20,568 bases of DNA, taken from NCBI GenBank assembly GCA_009786715.1, contig WQRN01000025.1:1-20568 (forward strand), in the 5' to 3' direction. Below are positions 14,245 through 20,568 of this stretch, piece by piece. This DNA comes from Treponema sp. (lineage in GTDB: Bacteria; Spirochaetota; Spirochaetia; Treponematales; Breznakiellaceae). The notes below the pieces were generated by a model. That model had not been told where the DNA came from. It did not search any database and saw nothing but the letters and a program-made list of their open reading frames with translations. Made by a program: the position numbers and the translations under genes. Positions within the stretch are counted from its first letter, which is position 1. Each line of letters opens with the position of its first letter.

Positions 14245-15414
14245 ATGAGTATTGGTTTATCTTATGTGCTTGTGACTCCTTATACAGTTGCAAAAAGCAG
14301 GACTGGGGGTGTTCTTTCCCGGCTTTTGATGAGAACGGATCTAGAATTGGTGGGCGCTCAGATTTTTGCGCCGGATCAGGAATTCGCTACAAAGTACGCG
14401 GACTCGCTTAGAGCGCGCGCTCCGCAGAATCAATTGGTTCTATTAGCTGATTATATTCAAAACTATCTGGGCCCGTCGGGCGGAAGGCCTCATAGAACGC
14501 TTTTACTTTTATTCAGAGGAGAAAACCCCTGCGAAAAACTTCTTACAGCCTGCGGTCATTTATATACTCAGCATGTGGAAGTTGACGCTCTTGCGGGAGA
14601 AACAATCCGCGACACATATTCGGACCTTATTTTTTCCGCCGACAATCCAAACGATGTGCGTTATTTTGAACCTGCGGTTCTCACTCCTAGGAGTCAGGAA
14701 GAAGCAAACAAAGATTTATTAATGTTCGCGGAATTTCTTGAAGGAATAGAAAACCTTGTACGCAATGTTGTTCATCCCGACCCGTCAAAAATAGAGAAAA
14801 CCCTTGTAATAATTAAACCCGATAACTGGAAACACAATTCATCGCGTCCCGGCGCAATTATCGATATGTTCTCGCGTACCGGTTTAAGAATAATCGGAAT
14901 AAAGGTTCACCGTTTCACGCTAAGACAAGCTTTAGATTTCTACGGCCCTGTAGAGCCGATTCTTAAAGACAAACTTTCCGCCAGTTTCGGAGAAAGAGCG
15001 CTTGAACTTCTCGAAAAAGAATTTAAATTTAAAATCAGCAAAGAGTCTGCTGAAGTTTTGGGCACATGCTTTGGAACAGAATGCGCCAAAGACCAATTCC
15101 ATCAGATTGTAGAATTTATGTCCGGCAAACGTCCCGGCGACAGTTCCCCAGAAGATTTAGACTACAAAGGTAATATTAAATGCATGATCATTGTTTACGA
15201 AGGCGAGAACGCTGTAAACAAAATCCGCGATGTTCTCGGCTCCACAGACCCAATGAAAGCAGCGGAAGGAACAGTTCGCAAAGAGTTCGGCAGCAATGTA
15301 ATGGTTAACACCGCTCATGCTTCCGATTCTACGGAAAGTTATGAACGTGAGTCAAAGATTGTAAGAATTGATCATAATTCATTATCAACGATTATCCGCG
15401 AGCATATTAACTGA
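14245..15414 (+). CDS. Tandem nucleoside-diphosphate-kinase-like protein
   Basis: NDP kinase passes phosphate from ATP to other nucleoside diphosphates through a phospho-histidine. At 389 residues this protein is over twice the usual length and contains two NDK-like units. The first (about 1-150) keeps the outline (SYVLVTPYTV, TGGVLSRLL, TLLLLFRGENP, GETIRDTYSD) but lacks the active-site His; FSADNPND stands where NVVHGSDS is expected. The second (about 184-389) has KTLVIIKPD, GENAVNKIRDVLGSTDP, EGTVRKEFG and NTAHASDS with His358, so it may be active. It also carries an extra segment of roughly 50 residues after FYGPV. The first domain may regulate or stabilise the second. Chance of NDK activity is good but unproven. 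Confidence 0.85.
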   Translation: MSIGLSYVLVTPYTVAKSRTGGVLSRLLMRTDLELVGAQIFAPDQEFATKYADSLRARAPQNQLVLLADYIQNYLGPSGGRPHRTLLLLFRGENPCEKLLTACGHLYTQHVEVDALAGETIRDTYSDLIFSADNPNDVRYFEPAVLTPRSQEEANKDLLMFAEFLEGIENLVRNVVHPDPSKIEKTLVIIKPDNWKHNSSRPGAIIDMFSRTGLRIIGIKVHRFTLRQALDFYGPVEPILKDKLSASFGERALELLEKEFKFKISKESAEVLGTCFGTECAKDQFHQIVEFMSGKRPGDSSPEDLDYKGNIKCMIIVYEGENAVNKIRDVLGSTDPMKAAEGTVRKEFGSNVMVNTAHASDSTESYERESKIVRIDHNSLSTIIREHIN

Positions 15415-15419
15415 ACATG

Positions 15420-15440
15420 AAACAGACGAGCCTGTTTTTC
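15420..15440 (+). terminator. Weak intrinsic terminator after the kinase-like gene
   Basis: AAACAG (15420-15425) pairs with CTGTTT (15432-15437) across a six-base loop, and the stem runs into TTC. It starts six bases after the stop of the preceding gene. The stem is short, so termination may depend partly on the larger inverted repeat that follows. Confidence 0.5.
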
Positions 15441-15441
15441 T

Positions 15442-15482
15442 AAATTAGCCGCGGTGAACCATCGGTTCAAAGCGGCAAATTT
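15442..15482. repeat. 41-nt symmetrical inverted repeat
   Basis: Three paired blocks are nested around an ATC loop: AAATT/AATTT (15442-15446, 15478-15482), GCCGC/GCGGC (15448-15452, 15472-15476) and GAACC/GGTTC (15456-15460, 15464-15468). They are separated by a 1x1 A/A and a 3x3 GGT/AAA internal loop. It lies between convergent genes. It may act as a terminator, an RNA-stability element or a dispersed REP-like unit; sequence alone does not decide. Confidence 0.75.
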
Positions 15483-15489
15483 AATCGTA

Positions 15490-15508
15490 AACACCGCAAC
15501 GCGGTGTT
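15490..15508. repeat. Perfect 8-bp inverted repeat
   Basis: AACACCGC and GCGGTGTT flank a three-base AAC loop. It is eight bases beyond the 41-nt inverted repeat and 14 bases before the convergent lipoprotein stop. No T run follows on either strand, so it is not a classical terminator by itself. Confidence 0.65.
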
Positions 15509-15522
15509 AAAGCTATTTCTGA

Positions 15523-16437
15523 CTACTTGCGGGTAAATGTTTCTATGTTATTCGTTCCTTCAGGTGCCATTGTAAATGTAGGGCCGCTTATGCTATAAAC
15601 ACAAACCGAGACATTTCCATTACTGAAATTAAAAGTAATCTTATTACCGCTTGCAGTCCATGTAAAGTCGAGATCAAATCCGCCGCCTGTTTCCCTATTT
15701 CTGGTTGCTTGTATACCTGTTCCATTAGAATTAAATGTAACTGTAGTAGTTAGATAACTACTACTAAAACGATAAGATCTTTCCCACGAACCTAAAGGCG
15801 ATGGTTGATTAGGCGAGGGGTTATATCCAGTCTGCACGGGTTGTGTAGGCTGTTGTGTACCTGGCGTTGTTGTTGTTGTCGGTGCAGGCGCCGCGGCTAT
15901 TACAGTAACAGGGAATGTTGCTGTTTTCCCTTTGTAGTCAATAGTAACAAGCCTGTTACTTCCTGCCGATCCCGAATTAAAACTGGTTACAGTTACTTGA
16001 GAAGCTGAAATTTCCGCATCAGGAAAATCTCTCCACGATCCCATCACCCTAATCCCCGCCAAATCGGCTCCTTCACCTTCAGTGTAAGTTGTTTTTGTCG
16101 GCGATCTATCAACGCGAATACCGGTCAATTCCATTACTTCGGTCTGAAAAGTGCCTGTTCCCTGACCGGATATAGTTACAGTTACGGTTTGAATGCCTGT
16201 CTTGTCTCTGTCATGAGCGGTTGAAAAAAATATTACTTCCTTGCGGCTTTCGTCTTTGTAGTTGGCATAGACTGAAACTTCGGTTGTACTAACATTGTAG
16301 TACTGCCTGACCTTGCTCGGTCCTTTCAGAGAGTCCCAATCAACGCTTACAATCGTAAGTGACGCGCAAGCCGCCATTCCCAATGTGATTATCGCGGTAA
16401 TGGCGATAATTGCTAAAGTTTTGATTGAATTTTTCAT
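15523..16437 (-). CDS. Lipoprotein with Ig-like (Big_3-type) domains
   Basis: This 304-residue protein carries a lipoprotein signal whose lipobox ends GMAAC, with lipidated Cys24; Met at -3 is loose but acceptable for spirochaetes. Residues about 27-105 and 105-185 read as two bacterial Ig-like repeats; the second (LTGIRV...TYTEGEGADLAGIRV...VTIDYKGKTATFPVTV) closely follows the Big_3 pattern. A Pro/Thr/Gln-rich linker (about 187-217) leads to a C-terminal strand-rich domain (GSWERSY, TVTFNSNGTG, FTWTASGNKITFNF) that resembles small lipocalin-like modules. The ATG at 16437 was preferred to one at 16458 because AGGAAGG (around 16443-16450) stands at the right distance. It is probably surface or periplasmic; ligand unknown. 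Confidence 0.85.
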   Translation of the reverse strand: MKNSIKTLAIIAITAIITLGMAACASLTIVSVDWDSLKGPSKVRQYYNVSTTEVSVYANYKDESRKEVIFFSTAHDRDKTGIQTVTVTISGQGTGTFQTEVMELTGIRVDRSPTKTTYTEGEGADLAGIRVMGSWRDFPDAEISASQVTVTSFNSGSAGSNRLVTIDYKGKTATFPVTVIAAAPAPTTTTTPGTQQPTQPVQTGYNPSPNQPSPLGSWERSYRFSSSYLTTTVTFNSNGTGIQATRNRETGGGFDLDFTWTASGNKITFNFSNGNVSVCVYSISGPTFTMAPEGTNNIETFTRK

Positions 16438-16726
16438 TTTAATCCTTCCTTTTAACATATTCTAAAGCCTCTTTTGGGCTTATTACCGCTTTTTGTGAGA
16501 ATATAGCCTCTCCTTGTGAGCAGATGGACATAGCGAAAAAAGTATATTGAGGTTTTAACATGGTGTTTTTTATGCCAATTATGTCGCTTATTTCTGTCAT
16601 TACTAAAATAATACCCATTTTGAAAATATATTACAAGGGATTTCAGAGTTTTTATTAAAGTTTTCACCGTTCTTTTTATTGATTTTTAATAAATATTTTG
16701 ACAGCGGTGGCTATATATCAAGATAA
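16438..16726. other. AT-rich gap between two minus-strand genes
   Basis: This 289-base stretch holds the lipoprotein leader with its ribosome binding site and a short 5-bp stem (AAGCC 16465-16469 with GGCTT 16477-16481). A minus-strand TAGAAT box near 16459-16464 could be a -10, but no good -35 lies upstream. I see no terminator after the protease gene. A 71-codon open frame here has no gene-like features. Confidence 0.5.
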
Positions 16727-17089
16727 TCACACAGCAAGAGTTGTTGTCGCGACAAAACGATGACCAATATTGTCTGCCATTACGCCAAAGCCTTCAATCG
16801 TTCGTACTCCTAAAATTGACATATCGCCATCTTCAGCGAAAACAATTTCGTCATTAGTTGAATAACCTTCAGATTTAAGAATTGCATAGCCGTACTCTCG
16901 CTCTATTGTTTCATTAGTGACTGTTAAGAAACGCTTTGTTCCTCGCGGTGCTATTCCGGCCTCCAGCAACAGCTTTTTAGGAAGCCATGACAATTCTGAT
17001 CCGGTATCGACCATTACTTCAACTGCCGGTGTATTACGGTGTTCTTCTTTGGGATTTATAGCTGATAGATTAACTATATATTTACTCAT
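16727..17089 (-). CDS. Small retropepsin-like aspartic protease (clan AA)
   Basis: This 120-residue protein carries VMVDTGSELSWLP with the catalytic-type Asp28 in a DTGS motif, and DMSILGVRTIEGFGV near residue 90, which fits the hydrophobic-hydrophobic-Gly element of retropepsin-like domains. One such domain of this size would work as a homodimer. There is no signal peptide, so it should be cytoplasmic. It matches bacterial and archaeal single-domain clan AA proteases of unknown substrate. The ATG follows a TATAAT box by only nine bases, so the message seems leaderless. It stands alone in an AT-rich stretch between unrelated genes, which could reflect acquisition. Confidence 0.82.
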   Translation of the reverse strand: MSKYIVNLSAINPKEEHRNTPAVEVMVDTGSELSWLPKKLLLEAGIAPRGTKRFLTVTNETIEREYGYAILKSEGYSTNDEIVFAEDGDMSILGVRTIEGFGVMADNIGHRFVATTTLAV

Positions 17090-17098
17090 TACGGAGAA

Positions 17099-17129
17099 AT
17101 TATACCATACATGTGTTATGAATTGTCAA
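17099..17129 (-). promoter_or_regulatory. Strong promoter of the aspartic protease gene
   Basis: On the reverse strand a perfect TTGACA (17124-17129) and a perfect TATAAT (17099-17104) are separated by 19 bases, with TG one base before the -10 (extended -10). The predicted start near 17092 leaves about two to four bases before the ATG at 17089. No Shine-Dalgarno is present. Confidence 0.75.
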
Positions 17130-17167
17130 TACATTGATCATTTTCATTATCTTATCTAAAATAACCC

Positions 17168-19201
17168 ATGCTTGAAAAAATGCGTAATATCGGCATCATG
17201 GCGCATATCGATGCCGGTAAAACGACAACAACAGAAAGAATTCTCTTTTATACCGGTAAAAGCCACCGTATCGGCGAGGTTGATGACGGCGAAGCAATTA
17301 TGGACTGGATGGAACAGGAACAGGAAAGAGGCATCACTATCCAGAGCGCGGCTACTACTACTTACTGGAAAGGATATCAGATAAATATAATCGACACTCC
17401 CGGGCATGTGGATTTTACAGCCGAGGTTGAAAGGTCTCTTCGCGTTTTAGACGGCGCTATCGCGATTTTTGACGCGGTTCACGGAGTTGAGCCTCAAACA
17501 GAAACTGTCTGGCGGCAAGCGCGGAGATACAATGTACCCTGCGTAGGTTATGTTAATAAAATGGACAGAGCCGGGGCGGATTTTTATTTTGTACTTGAAG
17601 ATGTAAAAAATAAATTAAAAATTAACACGGCGGCTCTTCAAATACCGCTTGGAAAAGAAGGTTCTTTCGAAGGCGCTATTGATTTAATCGAAATGAAGGA
17701 AGTCCGCTACCCTCATGACAGCGACGATTTAATAATAACTGATATTTCATCAGATAACGAAAAGGCCGCAAAGGAATGGCGCGAAAAACTTATAGACGCT
17801 CTTTCAGGCGTTTCAGATTCAATTACAGAAAAATATCTTGCAGGCGAAGAGATACCTCCTTCTTTAATAAAAGCTGAGCTTAGAAAAGCGGTTATTAAAA
17901 GAGAAATACTTCCAATGTTCTGCGGCGCGTCAAGGCGCAATATCGGTGTTCAGCCTGTTATCGACGCAGTTGTAGATTTCCTTCCTGCACCTAACGAAAC
18001 AAAACAGGCTGTAGGGCACAATTTAAAAAAAGAGGAAGATATAAATATACCCTGCGATGTTTCAGGCCAGCCTCTTGGCCTTGTGTTCAAGATTCAAAAT
18101 GACAGGGAGGCAGGCTCTCTTTGTTATGTAAGAATGTATTCAGGCTCTTTTAAATCGGGCACATCGGTTTATAACATAGGAAAGAAAAAACGCGAGAGGG
18201 CAAACAGAATTTTGCGAATGCACTCGAATAAATCTGATCCGTTGGACAGCCTTAACGCAGGAGACATCGGAGTTATAATCGGGATGAAGCTCGCTCAAAC
18301 CGGAGACACAATTGGAAGCGAAGGCTGGCCTGTAGTGCTTGAAAAGATGCAGTTCCCCGAGCCTGTAATTTCTGTTTCTATAGAGCCAAAAACAATATCA
18401 GATCAGGATAAATTAAAAGACATTTTGGCGATTCTTTCCAAAGAAGACCCAACCTTTACAATCAGAGAAAACGAGGAGACAGGTCAGCTTATAATTTCCG
18501 GCATGGGAGAGCTTCATCTTGACGTTCTTGTTACGCGCATTTTAAAAGAATTTAAACTAGGCGCGAAAGCCGGAAACCCGCAGGTAACATACCGCGAATC
18601 GATTAGTAAGCCGAATGAACATATTGAAAACTTTTCAAGGATTATCGCCGGTAAGGAAAACGCCGCAGGTATCACTCTTCGTGTTGAGCCTGCAAAAAGA
18701 GGAAGCGGAAACAAGTATATTTATGCCGCCAAACCCGGCGGAAGAAGCGAGATTCCAAGCGAAATCCTGGAAGCGGTTGAGCGCGGCATAAATGGCGCTT
18801 TTTCATCCGGCATTGTGATGGGGTACCCTTGTATTGACATAACAGCGGCTGTAACAAGTATTCAATATTCAGAGCAAACAGGCACCGAGTTCGCCTTTGA
18901 AGCCTGCGCAAGCATGGCGTTTGACGAGGCTGCAAGAGGCGGAAGCCCTATCCTTCTTGAGCCTATCATGGCTGTAGATTTAACAAGCCCGCACGACTTT
19001 GTAGGCGAGGTTATGAGTCTTGTTACTCAAAGAGGCGGGCAGATTCTAAGCATGAACGCGAAAACAGACATAGACGAAATAAAAGCTCAAGCACCGATGG
19101 AAAAAATGTTTGGTTTCATGACTAGTCTAAGAAGCGTCTCTCAGGGAAGGGCTAGCTTCAGTTTAGAATTTTCCCACTTCGAAAAGAAATCTGACAGATA
19201 A
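17168..19201 (+). CDS. fusA2: Elongation factor G, divergent second type (EF-G2-like)
   Basis: The 677-residue translational GTPase has the full EF-G order. The P-loop is AHIDAGKT (12-19), switch I ends QERGITI, DTPGH spans 76-80 and NKMD 130-133; domains II, III (GMGELHLDVL), IV and V (FGFMTSLRSVSQGRASFSLEF) follow. Domain IV is unusual: the canonical QSGGRGQ(Y/F)G loop is replaced by RIIAGKENAAG, and the DGSYHEVDSS loop by SIQYSEQTGTE. Both loops lie at the tip that enters the ribosomal decoding site. Spirochaetes carry two EF-Gs, and this pattern suggests the second, diverged one rather than the main translocase. It has no clear Shine-Dalgarno; ATG 17168 or ATG 17180 could be the start. 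Confidence 0.88.
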   Translation: MLEKMRNIGIMAHIDAGKTTTTERILFYTGKSHRIGEVDDGEAIMDWMEQEQERGITIQSAATTTYWKGYQINIIDTPGHVDFTAEVERSLRVLDGAIAIFDAVHGVEPQTETVWRQARRYNVPCVGYVNKMDRAGADFYFVLEDVKNKLKINTAALQIPLGKEGSFEGAIDLIEMKEVRYPHDSDDLIITDISSDNEKAAKEWREKLIDALSGVSDSITEKYLAGEEIPPSLIKAELRKAVIKREILPMFCGASRRNIGVQPVIDAVVDFLPAPNETKQAVGHNLKKEEDINIPCDVSGQPLGLVFKIQNDREAGSLCYVRMYSGSFKSGTSVYNIGKKKRERANRILRMHSNKSDPLDSLNAGDIGVIIGMKLAQTGDTIGSEGWPVVLEKMQFPEPVISVSIEPKTISDQDKLKDILAILSKEDPTFTIRENEETGQLIISGMGELHLDVLVTRILKEFKLGAKAGNPQVTYRESISKPNEHIENFSRIIAGKENAAGITLRVEPAKRGSGNKYIYAAKPGGRSEIPSEILEAVERGINGAFSSGIVMGYPCIDITAAVTSIQYSEQTGTEFAFEACASMAFDEAARGGSPILLEPIMAVDLTSPHDFVGEVMSLVTQRGGQILSMNAKTDIDEIKAQAPMEKMFGFMTSLRSVSQGRASFSLEFSHFEKKSDR

Positions 19202-19222
19202 AAAAAAATATAAAAATATCAT

Positions 19223-19294
19223 CTCGCAAAGATGCAGAGACCGCAAAGGACGCAGAGTTCTCTGCGAGCTTTGCGGTCTTCGCGCCTCTGCGAG
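19223..19294. repeat. 72-nt palindromic repeat built of CGCAAAG/CGCAGAG units
   Basis: Each arm holds four units of eight to nine bases of the type nGCA(A/G)AG, and the two arms are inverted around 19258-19259. The inner 18 bases pair at 16 positions (19240-19257 with 19260-19277) and the outer 17 at 12 (19223-19239 with 19278-19294). It lies between convergent fusA2 and oadB. Units of this sort occur as dispersed intergenic repeats in varied bacteria. On the reverse strand a long T run follows, so it could also terminate oadB transcription. Confidence 0.8.
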
Positions 19295-19306
19295 AACTTC
19301 TTAATA

Positions 19307-20563
19307 TTATTTTGCGAAGTAGGAGATAAATATACCCGCTATGATCGCGGAGCCAATCGTACTTGAAACAATCGGGCCCATGGCGTGCATTAACAGGTGG
19401 TTGTCCGAATTGTACTTTTGTCCGAGCTTCTGCGAAATGCGCGCTGCCATCGGCATCGCCGAAACGCCTGAGTTACCAATTAATGGATTTACTTTTCCTC
19501 CGGTTACAACGCAAAGAAGCTTTGCAACAAGAACGCCGCCGACTGTACCGAAGGCAAACGCTAATAAACCGCTCGCGAGGATTATCAAAGTCTGAGGCGT
19601 AAGGAACCTTGCCGCCGTTGCGGAAGACCCGATACTTAACGCGACAAGGAATGTCAATATACTTAAAAAGTCATTCTGGAACGCTCTTACATAACGATCC
19701 GCAACGCCAGATTCTCTTATTAAGTTGCCAAGACACAACATGGCGACAAGAGCGCCTGCCGCGGGGACGAGAAGAAGAACAACGAGAGCCAGAATAATCG
19801 GGAAAAGAACTTTCTGTTTCTGGGTTACTCTTTTGGGTTCCGGCATTACAATTACGCGTTCTTTATCCGTTGTTAAAAGCCTCATAATAGGCGGCTGGAT
19901 AAAAGGAACCAGCGCCATGTAGGAGAAAGCGGCAATCGCAATCGCAGGCAGTAAGTCAGGCGCAAGGCGTGTTGCCGTGAATATCGACGTCGGCCCGTCG
20001 GAACTTCCTATTATTCCGATAGCCGCAGCCTCCCTTAACGTAAATCCGTCGAATAACGGGAATAACGGGGCAAGGGCGTTGCCTACAAAGTATGAAACCG
20101 CCATTGCTATAAAAATACCTAACTGTCCGCCAAGACCGATAAGAGCGCTTCTTGGTGACGCGATAAGCGGGCCGAAGTCCGTCATAGTTCCAATGCAAAG
20201 GAATATCAGAGGCGGATATATAACCATACGAATACCGGTATAAAGGAAGTTCATAAGGTTTTGAAGGAATGATGTATGATTACAGGGCTCCCCAGGCTTA
20301 TGCGCGTTACAAACCGCGCCTTCGGGCAGAGGCTGTCCTACAAGCTCATTAAAGCCGTTTGGATTATAATCATAAGCGCCAAGACCTACAATCGGAAGGT
20401 TCGCAAGCATTATTCCGAACGCAAGCGGTAAAAGCAAAAGGGGTTCGAACTTTTTTACTATCGACAGATACATAAAAAATAACGCAAGCAGAATCATTAT
20501 CCCCTGCCCTAGCGTTAATTTTAAAAAACCTAAACTCTGAATGATGCTATCCAACAACGACAT
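19307..20563 (-). CDS. oadB: Sodium-pumping decarboxylase beta subunit (OadB/GcdB/MmdB type)
   Basis: This integral membrane subunit couples decarboxylation of a biotin-bound carboxyl group to sodium export. The 418 residues have about nine to eleven hydrophobic segments. KKFEPLLLLP (37-46), TMTDFGPL, GIIGSSDGPTSIF (with Asp189, matching the essential Asp of the family), AAFSYMALVPFIQPPIM and NPLIGNSGVSAMPMAARI are the signature blocks. The substrate (oxaloacetate, methylmalonyl-CoA or glutaconyl-CoA) cannot be told from beta alone. An N-terminal loop with Cys85 and Cys94 (VCNAHKPGEPCNH) is notable. The start ATG is five bases from the window edge, so its ribosome binding site and upstream partners are not visible. 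Confidence 0.93.
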   Translation of the reverse strand: MSLLDSIIQSLGFLKLTLGQGIMILLALFFMYLSIVKKFEPLLLLPLAFGIMLANLPIVGLGAYDYNPNGFNELVGQPLPEGAVCNAHKPGEPCNHTSFLQNLMNFLYTGIRMVIYPPLIFLCIGTMTDFGPLIASPRSALIGLGGQLGIFIAMAVSYFVGNALAPLFPLFDGFTLREAAAIGIIGSSDGPTSIFTATRLAPDLLPAIAIAAFSYMALVPFIQPPIMRLLTTDKERVIVMPEPKRVTQKQKVLFPIILALVVLLLVPAAGALVAMLCLGNLIRESGVADRYVRAFQNDFLSILTFLVALSIGSSATAARFLTPQTLIILASGLLAFAFGTVGGVLVAKLLCVVTGGKVNPLIGNSGVSAMPMAARISQKLGQKYNSDNHLLMHAMGPIVSSTIGSAIIAGIFISYFAK

Positions 20564-20568
20564 AAACT

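Noticed and set aside
16452..16667. 71-codon open frame on the minus strand upstream of the lipoprotein gene
   Set aside because: Composition rich in Lys, Tyr, His and Arg without domain pattern, no Shine-Dalgarno, and it overlaps the lipoprotein leader.
16694..16720. Plus-strand TTGACA followed by TATATC
   Set aside because: The spacing is only about ten bases and it would transcribe antisense to the aspartic protease gene; no target gene.
17123..17157. Promoter for the EF-G gene (TTGTCA and TTATCT)
   Set aside because: TTGTCA overlaps the reverse-strand TTGACA of the protease promoter, and the -10 candidates are weak; not strong enough to list.
19341..20243. Several plus-strand open frames of 60-90 codons opposite oadB
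   Set aside because: They are antisense to a clearly coding gene and show no family pattern or ribosome binding sites.

Overview
The window looks like a chromosomal segment of a spirochaete, most likely a Treponema-like organism. The main reasons are a TIGR03546/TIGR03545 membrane gene pair, an exported beta-sandwich-type protein beside mfd, a lipoprotein with Ig-like domains and a relaxed lipobox, and a divergent second-type EF-G. Base composition is moderately AT-rich (judged by eye, not computed). I see no phage, insertion sequence, CRISPR array or rRNA. Family assignments come from reading the translated sequence; no database search was run.

Left part (1-4055): the tail of an unrecognised gene overlaps tsaE, which overlaps tsaB; both act in tRNA t6A synthesis. 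Facing them on the minus strand is a tight three-gene operon, lepB1-lepB2-hemW: two unlike type I signal peptidases followed by the radical-SAM protein HemW. The second peptidase has Thr where the catalytic Ser is expected.

Centre-left (4090-8610): a plus-strand envelope block. The TIGR03546-like membrane protein has a TTG start set by a strong Shine-Dalgarno. It is followed by the AsmA-like TIGR03545 protein, then, from its own promoter, an exported trypsin-like serine protease whose C-terminus reads as a membrane beta-barrel. A bidirectional terminator separates this block from the convergent mfd gene.

Centre (8603-14072): mfd (transcription-repair coupling factor) on the minus strand diverges from an exported protein of unknown function. 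The short gap holds a perfect 17-bp palindrome. A small flavodoxin-like hypothetical gene and apt (adenine salvage) follow on the plus strand.

Right part (14073-20568): tRNA-Glu(CTC) with a near-consensus promoter, then a tandem nucleoside-diphosphate-kinase-like protein whose first domain has lost the catalytic His. A gap with structured inverted repeats follows. On the minus strand come a lipoprotein (two Ig-like domains plus a C-terminal beta domain) and a small retropepsin-like aspartic protease with an apparently leaderless promoter. Next is a plus-strand EF-G of the divergent EF-G2 type, a 72-nt CGCAAAG/CGCAGAG palindromic repeat, and the minus-strand beta subunit of a sodium-pumping decarboxylase, whose operon partners would lie beyond the right edge.
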